Of a stretch of 64,000 nt of DNA, positions 20,801-32,882 are shown one piece after another. Where the stretch lies: assembly GCA_964035575.1 (NCBI GenBank), contig OZ037858.1, forward strand, positions 1,302,001 through 1,366,000. The letters run 5' to 3'. How positions within the stretch are numbered: the stretch's first letter is position 1; each line of letters starts with the position of its first letter. This stretch comes from Rhynchopus sp. YZ270_cl-10. Taxonomy: Eukaryota > Euglenozoa > Diplonemea > Diplonemida > Diplonemidae. The translations under genes were made by a program, and so were the position numbers. The notes below the pieces were generated by a model, which was given only the letters and a program-made list of their open reading frames with translations, made no database searches and was not told where the DNA came from.

Positions 20801-23800
20801 CGAAGGCCATGCCGAGGACACAGCTGCTCGGTAACATGGACGTCGACACGAGAGAGTGGATGGACGGTGTGCTGACCGCCGCCGCACGCAAGGTCGTGAA
20901 GGAGCCCACCGATGGCTCCGTCAAGAGCTGGATCCTCTGCGACGGTGACGTCGACCCCGAGTGGGTGGAGTCGCTGAACTCTGTCCTGGACGACAACAAG
21001 CTGCTCACGATGCCGAACGGAGAGCGCATCCAGTTCGGGCCCAACGTGAACTTCGTCTTCGAGACGCACTCTCTGTCGTATGCGTCGCCTGCGACGGTGT
21101 CGCGTGTGGGGATGATCTTCCTGTCGGAGGAGGACGTCGACCCACACTCGCTTGTGAAGACGTGGCTGACGAACCTGGACGAGTCTGCAGCGAATGTGCC
21201 TGCACTGACGGAGTGGATCGAAGACTACTTCTACAAGGCGATCAGCATGCTGCACGACATGAAGGGGCACGCCGTCGATACGACGCGCATGGGTATCGTG
21301 ACAACAGGGCTGTCGCACCTGACCAAGGTGCAGACGAAGCAGGACCTCACCATCGGTCTGATCCGCGGTCTGGGCTGCCTGCTGAGCCAGGTGGACAGAG
21401 AGGACTACGCTAGGAACATCTTCGACCTCACAGGCGACCGTCCTCCTAGGGGCAACCTGCTCGACGCCTATGCATCCGACGGCTCCTTCTCGAACTACAA
21501 ATACGACGCAGGCCTGAACGACCTCACCCTCGAGGATCTCCGTGCAGGCGCCATGGTGCAGACCGTCGACATCCAACGCAACTCAGATATCATCCGCCCG
21601 TGGGTGGAGACCGGCACAGAACGTCCGTTCCTGATGGTGGGGCCGGAAGGGTGTGGGAAGTCGAGCTCCGTGCTGGCACTGCTGCAGGACATCAAGGGCG
21701 TCAAGATTGCGACCATCAACTGCTCTGCGCAAACAGAAGGCACACACGTGCAGCAGAAGCTGCAGCAGATGTGCAACAAGGTGTCCACCTCGGAGGGGCA
21801 GGCACTCCGCCCGAAGGAGTGCGAGCGCCTGGTCTTGCTCCTGAAGGACATCAACCTGCCGAAGCCCGACATGTACGGGACCGTGCAGGTGCACTCCTTC
21901 CTGCAGCAGATCATCCTCTACAACGGCTTCTACGACAAGGATCTCGAGTGGATTCGTGTCGAGAACGTGCAGATCGTGTGCACCATGAACCCCTCCGGCA
22001 GTGTCGGCCGCTACGACCTGGCACCGCGCTTTGCCGCCATCATCTCGGTGCTCTCGATCTCGTACCCGGACAAAGACAGTCTGTCGGTCATCTACACTGC
22101 TTACTTGGAGGCACTGCTGGCCTCGCCGCAGCTGAAAACGTCTTCAGGTGGGTGGGGTGTCGGGAAGGGCAGCGACCTGGCGAGGGTGATGTGCTCTGTG
22201 TACGCTGACGTGAAGAAGCGCTGGACTGTGGATGACGCGTCGCACTACGTCTTCAACCCTCGCGACATCACTGCGTGGGTGACGAACATCCTCCGCTACG
22301 ACCTTGAGAACAACGACCTGGCCGACGTCGTGTACTACGAGGGCCAGCGCATCTTTGCCGACAGACTTGCGAAGATCGAATTCCGCAAGCGCGTGAACGA
22401 CATCCTCGCAGACCACCTCTCCTCCGTGCTCGGCTTCACAAGGCGCGAACGCGAGGGCGATCGTTTCTTCACCTCCTGGATCAGCAGAACCACCCTCCAG
22501 TCCATCGACTACAAGGACTACAAGAAGCAGGTGCAAACCGCCCTTGTCCAACACGAACGTGAGCTGAAGTCACTCAACCTCGTTGTCCTCCCTGAGATCC
22601 TGGGGTGGATTTCGCGTGTTGACCGCGTACTGTCGACACCAGGTGGGTCGATGCTATTGTGCGGAAGGTCTGGTGTTGGTCGACGTGAGGTTGTGTCCCT
22701 TTGCGCCTACGCACTTAGAATGCACATGGTGGAGCTGAAGATGACACGTGACTACGGCATGCGCGAGTTCAAGCAGGAGATCAAAGCGGCGATGATCCTT
22801 GCGGGTGTGCAGGGCGAGTCAGTTATGTTCTTCATTGAGGACCACAACTTCACAGATAGCACGTTCCTTGAGATCATCAACTCCATTCTTGCTGGTGGTG
22901 AGTCACCTGGGCTGTTCACGATGGAAGAGTTGGACCCTTTGATCTCGCCGCTGAAGGAGGATGCGATCAACGAGGGATTCGTGGGTGGGACATACTCCTT
23001 CTTTGTGTCGCGTGTCAAGAAGTTCCTGCACTTTGGTGTCTCCATGGACCCGACCAATCCGCAGTACGAGTACAGGTGCCAGTCAAACCCGTCCCTCTGC
23101 ACCCGCGCTCAGGTGATGTGGATGGGCACGTGGTCGTCGTCAGGGATGAAGCGTGTCCCAGAGATTCTGTTGAAGGACATCATCCGCGAGCTGCAGCCGA
23201 AGGAAGCCAAAGAAAAGGGCGAAGGTGAGGAGGGCAACAGTGAAGGCATGGGCATCACCTTCGACCTCTCGGGCGAGGCGCTCAAGCTGCATGCAGGCAT
23301 GGGGGCGCAGTCTACACCACGTATCTTCAGGTACTTCCTCGACAACTTCAAACGCGTCTGGGACGGCAAGGTATCGCACTACGAGACCATGCGGTCACGT
23401 CTGCAGAACGGTCTTGCGAAGCTGAAGGACTCAGAAGCCTCTGTGGACGTCCTGAAGAAGGAGGCCGAAGAGAAGAAGGCGACCCTGAGCATCAAGCAGA
23501 AGGAGGCCGATGTTGCGCTGACGGAGATCCAAATCAAGATGGAGGAGGCTGGGAAGCACAAGGCCAACGCAGAGACGCTGAAGGCCACCCTCAGTAAGGA
23601 GCAAGTGAGCTGCACACAGCGCAAGGGGGAGATTGAGCAGCAGCTGTCGCAGATCGAGCCTGTTCTGCAGTCTGCGAGGGAGGCTGTCGGGCAGATCAAA
23701 CCGGAGCACTTGAACGAGATCAGGATTCTGACTTCACCTGCTACTGCGATTCGCGACGTGCTGGAGGGAGTGTTGTGTCTGATGGACCACCGCGACACGA

Positions 23801-26800
23801 CGTGGAACGCAATGAAGAAGTTCCTCGGCACACGTGGTGTGAAGGACCGTATCCTCAACTTCGACGCACGCGAGATCAAATCAGAAGTGCGCGACAACGT
23901 GCGCAAGCTTCTTGAACAGAAGTCGCAGTCCTTCAAGCACGAGATCATCGTACGTGCCTCTGTCGCAGCAGCCCCCCTTGCTGCCTGGGTGCGTGCACAG
24001 ATCGAATACTCAACCGTCCTCGACAAGGTGCAGCCCCTGCAGACAGAGCTCGATGCAGCGCAAGAGATCCTCAAGCAGTCCGAAAGCAAACTCAAGAAGG
24101 CGGAGAAGAGCATCTCCAAACTGGAAGAGAAGGTGGCCGAGCTGCGCAAGAACTTCACCATCAAGACTGGCGAGGCGACGGCGCTGGAGGAAGGCCTTAA
24201 GAAGGCGGAGGCGATGCTTGCGAGCGCTGCCGAGCTGCTGGGTAAGCTGAGTGGCGAGAACGAGCGGTGGATGAACCAGGTGCGCGACATCAACAAGGAC
24301 TTCCAGGAGCTTCCGAAGAGGTGCCTTATGGCGGCTGGGTTCCTGACGTACCTGTCGAAGACGTCTGAGGATGTGCGAGAGGAGAAGGTGAAGCAGTGGT
24401 GCGAGCACCTTGGGTCAGAGAGCTTCTACTTCACACGATTCATGCGGCGCGAACGCGACCTGCTGCAGTACAAGAGCGAAGGGCTGCCTGCGGACGAGCT
24501 CTCGATGCAGAACGCGATCATGCTTCTCGACGCGAACCAGACACCTCTCTTCATCGACCCTGCGTCGCAGGCGACCAAGTGGCTCAGAGAGCACCTCAAC
24601 CGCAGGTCGGATGTGCACACAGAGTACACCACACCAGGCGACCCAAGGTTCGCCCACACCCTCGAGCTTGCTGTCAGGTTTGGGAAGACACTCATCGTTG
24701 CAGAATGCGACGGCATTGAACCCATGCTGTACCCCATCATGCGCAAGGACCTTATCTCACAGGGACCGAAGAAGGTTGTGCCTATTGGGGACAAGCTGGT
24801 GGACTGGCAAGACACCTTCACGCTGTACCTCGTCACGAGACAGAGCGACCTGACGTTGCCACCTGATGCTCAGGCCTTGGCAACGGAGGTGAACTTCTCG
24901 ATCACGCGTGAAGGTTTGGAGGGGCAGCTGCTGGGGTTGACGATCAACCACGAACAGCCGGAGCTGGAGAAGCGCAAGCAGGCGAACCTCGAGAAGGAGG
25001 ACTCCTACAAGAGCGAGCTTGCGCGCCTTGAGGAGCAGTTGCTGCTGAACCTGTCCCAGGCGGAGGGCTCGCTTCTTGAGAACACTGCCCTGGTGGAGGG
25101 CCTCACGAAGATCAAGACCTCTGCTGCAGAGATCTCCGAGGCTGTGACGAAGCTGAACGAAGACACCGCACACATGGACAACGAGCGGAACATCTTCCGC
25201 CCCTTTGCGAAGCTTGGGTCGAAGCTCTTCTTCCTTGTCTCGGACCTGCCTCGTGTCAACCACATGTACCAGTTTGGTCTTCCGCAGTACGTCAAGACCT
25301 TCAACCAGGTATGATTTATCATTTTTGTTAACTAAGTACTATCCTTGGATATTCTCTGCCGAGGCAGGCTGTTTTTGTTGGTCTGCTAAAGGGAGTAGTC
25401 CGGAACTGTGTACCGGTTGGTGCCGTTTCTCCCCGGACTATTCAGGTGGCGGGTTGCCTTCATGGTTGCCGGAGGAGACACCTCCCCATTCTGCCACTGG
25501 GGCACACGGCTTGCGGGTTTGGGGGCTAGGCCCATCGTTTTGGTCGATGTTTTTGTGTCTTTGTGTTATAATTAACGTTCTCCCACCCAGGTCCTGGCAG
25601 AGAACTCCGGCGATGCTTCCGCGGGCCAGAAGATCAAAGCGCTTAGCTACACACTTCTCCAGGACGTCTTCATGCTTGTCTCGCGAGGGCTCTTCAAGGT
25701 ATGTACACACCACCACCACAACCACCACACCTCCAACATCTGTACCCCACAGGAAGACCGTCTGCTCTTTGGTATGCACGTTGTGCAGGGCGTTTCGACG
25801 TCTGATCCGTACGATGGGTATGTCTTGCGTCGTTATGTTTCTTCTCAACGCTTCTCTACAGGATGTTCACGCCGGATGAGTGGAAGTTCTTCATTAAGAT
25901 GTCGACGTTGCCACCGTCGACGTCGGAGCCGCGTGATATCCCGTCGTGGGTTGATGTTGAGTCTGTGACTGCGTTTGACACACTGCGTGCAGACCTGCCG
26001 AGTGTGTACTCGAAGCTGGAGCCGCAGAGGGAAGCAGACACGTGGTACCGTTGGATGCAGAGTGCTCAGCCGGAGGCCGAGATGCCCGAGCATTTGACAG
26101 ACCTGACAGCCTTCCAGAAGCTTATTCTCGTGCAGGTCTTCCGTCCAGACCGTCTTACATCGTCCATGGACACCTTCGTGCGCACAACGCTGCAACTCCC
26201 GTCCCTCACCCCGCCAGAAATCCATATGGAGAAGTACGCAGAGCTCACTGAACCCACCGAAGCCATCCTCATGGTCACCACACCCGGTGCGGACCCCTCC
26301 CTGCAGGTGGAGGAGATGGCCTTCGCGCACCCCAAGGTCGGTCGCATGAAGTTTGTGCAGATTGCAATGGGAGGTGGCCAGACAGAGGAGGCCATGGTGC
26401 AGCTCCGCAAATGTGCGGCAGACGGGAAGTGGCTGCTGCTGAAGAACCTTCACCTTGTCATTGCATGGGTGCCTGCACTCGAGAAGGAGCTGAACGGGCT
26501 CAGACCTGACCCCAACTTCCGTCTGTGGCTCACCACAGAGTCGCACGACAAATTCCCTACCGTCCTGGCAACGTCGTCTGTGAAGGTGACATTCGAAGCG
26601 CCGCCCGGCATCAAGAAGTCGCTGCTGCGTACATACGACCAGTGGACCCCAGAGTTCTTGCAGCGCTACACTCCTATCCGCTGCCAGGTTCTGTTCAACC
26701 TTGCGTGGTTCCATGGTCTTGTTATGGAGAGGCGGACGTACGTGCCTCAGGGATGGTATGTAGCAATCACTTACGTAACATATAAACCAACCAACCACAA

Positions 26801-28193
26801 TGCAGGACGAAGTTCTACGAGTTCAGCCCTGCCGATCTCCGTTCTGCCGCGGACGTCATCATTGCTCAGGTATGCCGCATGCTGAGTGCTGTCTTCAATG
26901 CCATCTACACACTACACACTACAGTCCGAAAACGACAACCCCGACTGGGAAACCATCTACGGTGTCCTTGAGAACGCAATCTACGGCGGGCGGATGGACA
27001 ACTCCTTCGACGTGCGTCTGCTCTGCACATACCTCAGGTACTGTTCTGTCACACCCACTGCCAACACCACCCCCACCACACAGACTCTACTTCAACGACG
27101 AAAAGCTCAGCCTCGGGAACAAACGCCCGCAGCCCATTGCAAAGGGCGTGTCGATTCCTGCAACGTGCAACCAACAGGTAACGTAACCCCAACCATCCCC
27201 ATTGCCACACACCACCTTTTTCCACAGGAATACCTTGATGTGATCCAGCAGCTGCCCGAGATTGATTACCCAGCAACGTTTGGGCTGCCTGCGAATGCGG
27301 ACAGGACTGTGCAGCGCGAGAAGGTGCGCGTTGTCATGAACAACCTCCACAAGCTGCGTGAGGTGGTCGACGTGTCGAAGATGTCCAAATCTGAGTGGGA
27401 GGAGCGGCTGACACCCATCACACAAAAGTGGACCACGATGTGCACACCTAATGCAGACGCACTGCAACGCCGTCCACATAAACAGGACAACCCTGGCCCC
27501 GTCGACGGCTACATCTACAACGAGCTTGTGAAGGCGCATGAACTGATTGAGACTGTAGACCACTGCATGGACGGCATCGACAGAGTCATCAAGGGTGCCT
27601 CCCTCCTCACAGCTGAGCTCAAGAAGGACGCAGCCAGCCTCCTCGCCAACACCATCCCCATGAGGTGGCAGCAGTTCGAATGCCCCGAGGAGACCGAAGC
27701 CTACCTGCAGGTCCTCGTTGTCAAGGCTGTCGCGCTGTCCTCCTGGTACGACCGTGCGCAGAGCGGCACCATCCTCACCTCCAAGCTCCGCCTTGGCGAC
27801 CTTCTGCGCCCAACAACGTTCCTCAACGCACTCAGACAGCAGACAGCTAAGATCACCGGCAAATCCGTTGTGGACCTGGTGCTCTCCTGCAGCTGGACAG
27901 GTTCGCTTGAAGGATGCGGGCTTCCGACAACAGTGGAGGGCCTTCACATACAAGGTGCAAAGATGGTCAATGCTGCGCTCACAGAGCTGTCCACAGACGA
28001 CCCGTCATGGCACCGTATGCCTGACCTGACCTTGGGATACATCCCGTCCAGCAAGGTGGAGAAGGTGTCCGGTGTGCAGGTGCCAGTGTACGTGTCGAGG
28101 TCAAGAGAGTCCCTCCTCTGCGAGCTTCTCATCCCCTGCCCATCCGTGGAAGCGGACTCATGGATCCTGTCTGGTTTGGCTTTGGTTGTTTAG
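14824..28193 (+). CDS. DYNC2H1: Cytoplasmic dynein-2 heavy chain (IFT retrograde motor)
   Basis: This motor subunit drives retrograde intraflagellar transport. Exons: 14824-25308, 25591-25698, 25753-25817, 25862-26755, 26806-26869, 26925-27037, 27084-27177, 27228-28193. All junctions are GT-AG and keep frame, giving 4262 residues, close to human DYNC2H1. Tail and linker regions match dynein-2 rather than dynein-1 (for example the VKRANIA and NDWEKNFK segments). P-loops are at 1668 (AAA1, GPAGTGKT), 1962 (AAA2, GPSGAGKS), 2273 (AAA3, GPEGCGKS) and a weaker one at 2614 (AAA4, GRSGVGRR). The stalk coiled coils lie at about 2850-2950 and 3065-3155, around the microtubule-binding head. AAA5, AAA6 and the C-terminal domain follow and are split by the introns. 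All seven introns lie after codon 3495. Confidence 0.96.
25309..25590 (+). other. Unusually long first intron of dynein-2 gene
   Basis: It has 282 bases against 44-55 for the other six introns of this gene. It begins GTATGA and ends CCCAG. Inside, TAGTCCGG pairs with CCGGACTA (8 bp) around a 27-base loop, and GGAGG pairs with CCTCC further on. The content is GC-richer than other introns and could house a small structured RNA, but no snoRNA boxes are clear. Confidence 0.55.
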
Positions 28194-28764
28194 AACGCCT
28201 TTTTTTTGACAATTTTATTGTGCGTGTTTTATAGAGGTGCAAGTATTTCGTAGAGATTGACGATTCAGCGGTCTGCTGTGTGTCCTTCAAAAGTTCTTCA
28301 GTACTCTCAATTTTTTCATTTTCTTTGGCCAGGGAAGCGATTTCTTGAGCTAGATACGGGGTGGGGGAATGTGTGTGTGCAAAGGCAATATTTAATATCC
28401 ATTGCATTTAGTTTTCCGATCAAAACCATTTTTCTAATGTGTGTTCATAATACCCCCCAAAAAGACCCCCTTTTCCTAAACAGGGTGTTTTCTCGGGCTG
28501 TTTCTCTGCGGCTCTGTAGGTTTTTGCACTGGTTCTTTTCTAACACCCCACATTACCCCCCTCCACTAATTTATTGCGTTACACTTTATTTTTGTCTTTT
28601 TGTTTTGTCATACTATTTAACTGTTAACAACATCGGATAAAACAATGCCCTCTTTCTTTTTTTTTTTCCTGATGCCGTTTTGGGGTTGCGGCTCTCTCCC
28701 TCCTAGCTTTTGTTTTTTAATTTTTGTTAACAAACAACCAGATGCTAGGTGAGAGGTGGGGTCT

Positions 28765-28800
28765 CCGGATGAGCCTAAGCATGAGGCTTGAGGTTCCTCT
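28765..28800 (+). repeat. Hairpin repeat family A, degenerate
   Basis: The inner stem CCTAAGC pairs with GCTTGAGG with one bulged base. The outer stem is poorly paired. ATAAAC and a T-rich stretch follow, as in the type copy. Confidence 0.55.
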
Positions 28801-29295
28801 CATAAACTTTTATTGACATTTTTTAAGGAACAGAACCCTATCACGATCCCGATACGTAGAGGGATAACGATCCCACATATCGGTCATAAAAAAAGTGCGA
28901 TGACCCACGCCTTGTACGTGCCATTCAAGAGGGTGTGTCCACGTGCTACCTTTGGAACAGATGGTGTGCATGGTGTGCATGGTGTGTATCCATCTTTCCG
29001 CAAACATTTATTTGCTTATTTTACGGCCCCGAATCGACCCAAACTCCGCCTTATTTTGAAAGAACAGAGGAAAAAAAATACCCCACAAAATGAAATACAT
29101 TTTGTCACCACGATCACCCACAAAACAACCCTTTAAAGACGAAAAAGTTTCCTTCTAACTTAAGTGATTTTTTTTTTCTGTATGTGCTTTTCTGTGTGCG
29201 CTAACATTAAAAAATAACGAAATTCCCCTTTCACCCTTCACCCTTTTCCTTTTCCTCCCGCACACAACACACTCCACCCACCCACCCCACCCTCA

Positions 29296-29296
29296 G
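29296..29296 (+). promoter_or_regulatory. Candidate trans-splice acceptor, calpain-like gene
   Basis: A pyrimidine-rich tract of about 75 bases ends in CCTCAG here. The ATG at 29395 is 99 bp downstream. Confidence 0.4.
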
Positions 29297-29394
29297 AGCT
29301 GCAATCCTGCAAACGCAGCAACAATAAACAACCAATAGTGGATTGATCATCCTCCGTCTTTTTCACTGAGACAACCAAATAAAACCACCTCACC

Positions 29395-31689
29395 ATGGAT
29401 CCATCCGATGCAGTTGAACTTGTAAAGAACATCGAGGCTGGCACTGTCTCTTGGGATACTACCTACGAGAACACGGTGCTCTGGGCAGGCGTGTCCGACA
29501 GCTTCTTGCAGACCTCGGAAGGTGCACGCCTCACATTAGAACGCGCCGCTTCGCCTTCCGATGCGGGCACACCGCTCTTCACCCCAAACACCACACCACC
29601 GCATGCCTCGCTGCTCCCGGTACGCCAGGGGGCCTTCCCGGACTGCTTCTTTTGCGCAGCGGCGGCAACCTTGGGGGAGACGGTCATAGAGAAGCTCTTC
29701 CTCACCAAGCAGAAGACCAAGACCGGTGTGTATGCAGTGCAGTTCTATGCGGGGGGGCGTTACGTTGCGGTTGTGGTCGATGACATCATCCCGAAGTCTC
29801 CTGAGAAGAAACGGTCTGCGTATGCGTCCTCTCCGTTGGGGCCGTCTGTGATTTGGCCGTCTATTCTGGAAAAAGCGTACGCAAAGTTTTATAATGGATT
29901 CAAACACATCGTAGGAGGGAACCTTGCCGAAGCACTGCACGACCTGGGAGGTGGTGTGCCGGTGTTAAGAGAAAGCGACCTTCTCTGTGAAGCGTATCTC
30001 TGTGGTAAAGTGAAGGAGCTCCCCTTCATCGTCGCGGGGACGCCCAGCAAGGAGGCCAGCAAGGGGACCTTCCTAACACCGAACCACGCTTACGTGGCGA
30101 TTCCGCATATTGTGCAGACCGACAAAGGCAATAAAGTGTACTTCAAACTCTTAAACCCGCTGCAAAACAAAGGGCGGAACTCATCGCACAGTGTTTTCTT
30201 TAATGCCACTACGTCGGTCCCAGAAAAGCTAAAAAAAACCCCGTTTTTTTCCCAAACAGAGTACATCCTCGGAAAAGACGAGAACACACGAAAGGAGGCT
30301 GTCAACACCGTTAAATACGTCAATCTTAAGGAATTCACTGCGCTTTTTGAGGGCGTCCACTTCGGCCTCAAGAGCCTCACACATTGCAGGGTAAACGACT
30401 CAAGACATATTTCCATTCCCTTACAATTTACCCCCGGGAGGAATGGGGGTGGGCCTATGTACTGCAGCTTCCGTGCGAACCATGTGTACAAATTGGCGTT
30501 TCCGACGGAGGGTCTGAAGGGAGCGTGCTTCGGAAAGCTCTTTGTGACTGTGGAGCAGGAGGAGCGGAGGGGGGTGCAGGAGCAGATCAGCTACCCGTTG
30601 ATTGGTGTCACGGTGGTGTCGACACCGTCGGAGGCCACAACAACTCCAGTACAGCTTTGCCCCGGACGCTATCGGAGAGAGGGGCTTGTTACCGGCAGCG
30701 GTCCTCCCGTGCCCTACGCATTTTACAACACTCGTACAGCTTCCTACGACCTTAGCCCTATTGTCTCTCAAGCGCTGCTCGAGGCTCGGGATGTCTTCCT
30801 CGTCGTTTCCACCCCTACCCCCGGAGCGACGTTCCCCTTCAACCTTGCCTTTCTCTCGTCAATTCCAAACCTTCGTATATCTTCAGTAGAGGACCGTCTA
30901 TCAATTTACCGCGAATCAAAAATATCGGGAAGATGGTGCAAAAAGGGTGCCAAACCTTCGACCGCCGAGCCCAACCTCCATCCAAGCTCCGGCATCTCCT
31001 CCTTCCACCGCAATGCACAGTACAAACTCTCCTGCGAAACCCCGGGCAGCCAGACCTCCATCTACTTAACACTAAAGCAGGACGCTGCCCCTGGGGTAGG
31101 CAAACCCCCATCTGATGTAAAGGGCCTCCATCAGGTCACACTTCTTGCCTATGCAGCAGCCTCTGGGGTGGGGGAGAAGGGGTACGGATCTTCCCGCAAG
31201 CTTAGCCCAGCGACGGCAGCATTTTCAAACCAAACGGAGTTGGTGTTGGAGGTGAAGGGGATAACACCTGCAGACTTTCCGATTACTTTGGTACCATGCC
31301 CACATAAGGACAACCAAGAGTCACGATACCTTCTGACAGCGTACAGTGAAGAGAATCTGTCACTGTCTCGGATCTCTCCAGCAGAGGTCCGCAAGAACGG
31401 CACACCACCGCAGGAAGAGGAGCTCAGCCTCTCGCAGAGTGGGATCGGTATGGGTGCGTCGTTCAGGTCGCAGCTGAGCAATTCAATGTCGGCCTCGATG
31501 TCGTCTTCTCAGAGAGGTCCAGCGCTCGGGTCCTCCCAACGTCGTCCGACGACACCCAAAACCGGGACAAAGTCGGCATCGTTCCCAGCAAAACCTGCCA
31601 CTGCTACAAAAACTGTTCGCAAACCTGTTGCAAAAAAGACCGTAACCAGGGGTCCCGCATCAATGGCAGAGATGTACGCAGATTTGTAA
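29395..31689 (+). CDS. Calpain-like cysteine protease
   Basis: The protein has 764 residues, starting in a CACC-ATGG context. The papain-like core carries QGAFPDC at 78-84 (catalytic Cys84; family consensus QGxLGDCW), His231 in a PNHAYV motif and Asn254 before Pro255, so the Cys-His-Asn triad is present, although the Trp normally beside the Cys is Phe. After about residue 350 come beta-rich stretches that may be calpain beta-sandwich domains, then a Ser/Lys-rich basic tail. No penta-EF-hand domain is seen, so calcium control through that module is unlikely. Calpain-like proteins are numerous in kinetoplastids and are often inactive; this one may be active. The substrate is unknown. It has no introns. 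Confidence 0.8.
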   Translation: MDPSDAVELVKNIEAGTVSWDTTYENTVLWAGVSDSFLQTSEGARLTLERAASPSDAGTPLFTPNTTPPHASLLPVRQGAFPDCFFCAAAATLGETVIEKLFLTKQKTKTGVYAVQFYAGGRYVAVVVDDIIPKSPEKKRSAYASSPLGPSVIWPSILEKAYAKFYNGFKHIVGGNLAEALHDLGGGVPVLRESDLLCEAYLCGKVKELPFIVAGTPSKEASKGTFLTPNHAYVAIPHIVQTDKGNKVYFKLLNPLQNKGRNSSHSVFFNATTSVPEKLKKTPFFSQTEYILGKDENTRKEAVNTVKYVNLKEFTALFEGVHFGLKSLTHCRVNDSRHISIPLQFTPGRNGGGPMYCSFRANHVYKLAFPTEGLKGACFGKLFVTVEQEERRGVQEQISYPLIGVTVVSTPSEATTTPVQLCPGRYRREGLVTGSGPPVPYAFYNTRTASYDLSPIVSQALLEARDVFLVVSTPTPGATFPFNLAFLSSIPNLRISSVEDRLSIYRESKISGRWCKKGAKPSTAEPNLHPSSGISSFHRNAQYKLSCETPGSQTSIYLTLKQDAAPGVGKPPSDVKGLHQVTLLAYAAASGVGEKGYGSSRKLSPATAAFSNQTELVLEVKGITPADFPITLVPCPHKDNQESRYLLTAYSEENLSLSRISPAEVRKNGTPPQEEELSLSQSGIGMGASFRSQLSNSMSASMSSSQRGPALGSSQRRPTTPKTGTKSASFPAKPATATKTVRKPVAKKTVTRGPASMAEMYADL

Positions 31690-32009
31690 AGGGTAAAAAA
31701 AATGGTGAATACAAGAGGTGTCTGGTTTATCAAATTTTCTTGTGGATGGTGTCCAGAAGAAGGTCTGAGATTCAGTGATTGTGTTTCCTCGAGTGGGGGG
31801 GGTATTGAATGGTTGGGGACCGTGTGCGACAAGCCAAATATTTTGTTCTATTTTCGATTTCTTTTTTTTTTTTTTGGCTTTTCTATTTCTACGTGTGTAA
31901 GCGAGACACATTCATTTTTTTTTCTCCTTTTCAATTTTTTGAGATATTTCTTTCCGCAATTTTAAGATGGCTAAAAAAAGCTCAGTGGTGCTTTCGGAAG
32001 TCGGTCAAC

Positions 32010-32111
32010 GACCTGTCACGACCTGTCGACTTGTCGGCGACCTGTCAATATCAGGGGGTGTGCATAAAGTCCCTGTGTCAGTGACCTGTTAGTGACCTGT
32101 CAGCGACCTGT
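32010..32111 (+). promoter_or_regulatory. Cluster of six GACCTGT motifs
   Basis: Copies start at 32010, 32020, 32039, 32083, 32094 and 32105, usually within a longer CGACCTGTCA form. Spacings of 10, 19, 44, 11 and 11 bp place most of them on about the same face of the helix. It could be a protein-binding array or a decayed short tandem repeat. Confidence 0.4.
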
Positions 32112-32355
32112 CAATGTCGACCCCTCCCGGAGCACCAATCAGGCTTTCGGATTTTTTTCGTACGGTCATCTTACCAAAAAATTCTTTGTTTTCGCCACAC
32201 CCCCCGAACGGGGAATTTTGCGTTTTTTTTTTCTTTTTTTTTTCAGAGAATGTCTGAAGGAGGTGGAGATGGAGGAGGGGCGGGCTGGGTGTATCTCTCA
32301 GACAAAACGTCAATCATATTTTGTGTCTGCGTTTGTTCTGTTTTAATTCATGAGA

Positions 32356-32393
32356 GTTGTGACACCCTTCGGCAGGAGAGGCTCAGCATCTTA
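32356..32393 (+). repeat. Possible decayed family A hairpin
   Basis: GTGAC, GAGAGGCT, ATCTTA and a T-rich tail are in the right order, but the stems are mostly lost. Confidence 0.3.
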
Positions 32394-32787
32394 CCAAAAC
32401 CTTTCTTTTGCTGGGGGTGTTTTCCGGTTTTGTGCCGTCTGCACATATTCCCCTAACTTCGTAGCCGCTTTCCACATTATTGCGAGAATCGAGATTATTG
32501 TTCTGTTTTTTTATTCGTGTTGAAAATGTATCACCAACACAACTGTGTTCTGCTCCGATCCCTTTGCAATCATAAAACCACTTTTTGTGGTTTTTATCCC
32601 AAAGATGCACCCCAGGCATATTGTGCACATTCACCACATTAGAAACACTAGAAAAAAAGGTGCCTGCGTCTCTGCTTGCACTATCAGTTTCATCCTTTTT
32701 TTTATGCGACATCTGCGCTCAACAGCATCGGTTTTTTTTTTATTGTTGCGCATCGACAAAAAAATGACCAACATCTCTCTGGGTAGA

Positions 32788-32815
32788 TGAGTCATGACTC
32801 ATGACTCATGACTCA
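32788..32815 (+). promoter_or_regulatory. Four contiguous TGA(G/C)TCA sites
   Basis: TGAGTCA is at 32788 and TGACTCA at 32795, 32802 and 32809, with no spacing. This heptamer is the classic site of Fos/Jun/GCN4-type bZIP factors. It lies about 190 bp upstream of the ATG at 33002. A simple microsatellite is the main alternative. Confidence 0.4.
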
Positions 32816-32881
32816 ACGTTAACAAACGACGTACCCAGCCACATCCGCCCCCTTCTCTTTTGGCCTATTTACCTTCTTATA

Positions 32882-32882
32882 G
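32882..32882 (+). promoter_or_regulatory. Candidate trans-splice acceptor, gene at 33002
   Basis: A C/T-rich stretch ends in TTATAG, 120 bp before the ATG. Confidence 0.3.

Larger units (their letters stand above)
28194..29394 (+). other. Intergenic region between dynein-2 and calpain-like genes
   Basis: It is T-rich and has no convincing gene. It holds a degenerate family A hairpin at 28765, a nested inverted repeat at about 28840-28885 (CCGATA/TATCGG around GGGAT/ATCCC) and a pyrimidine tract ending in CCTCAG at 29296, upstream of the next ATG. Confidence 0.55.

Noticed and set aside
28813-29136. 107-codon frame between dynein and calpain-like genes
   Set aside because: It spans inverted repeats and GGTGTGCAT microrepeats and has no protein-like pattern.
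32010-32111. GACCTGT repeats as a CRISPR-like array
   Set aside because: The repeats are 7 bp with irregular spacing in a eukaryotic intergenic region, and there are no spacers of even length.
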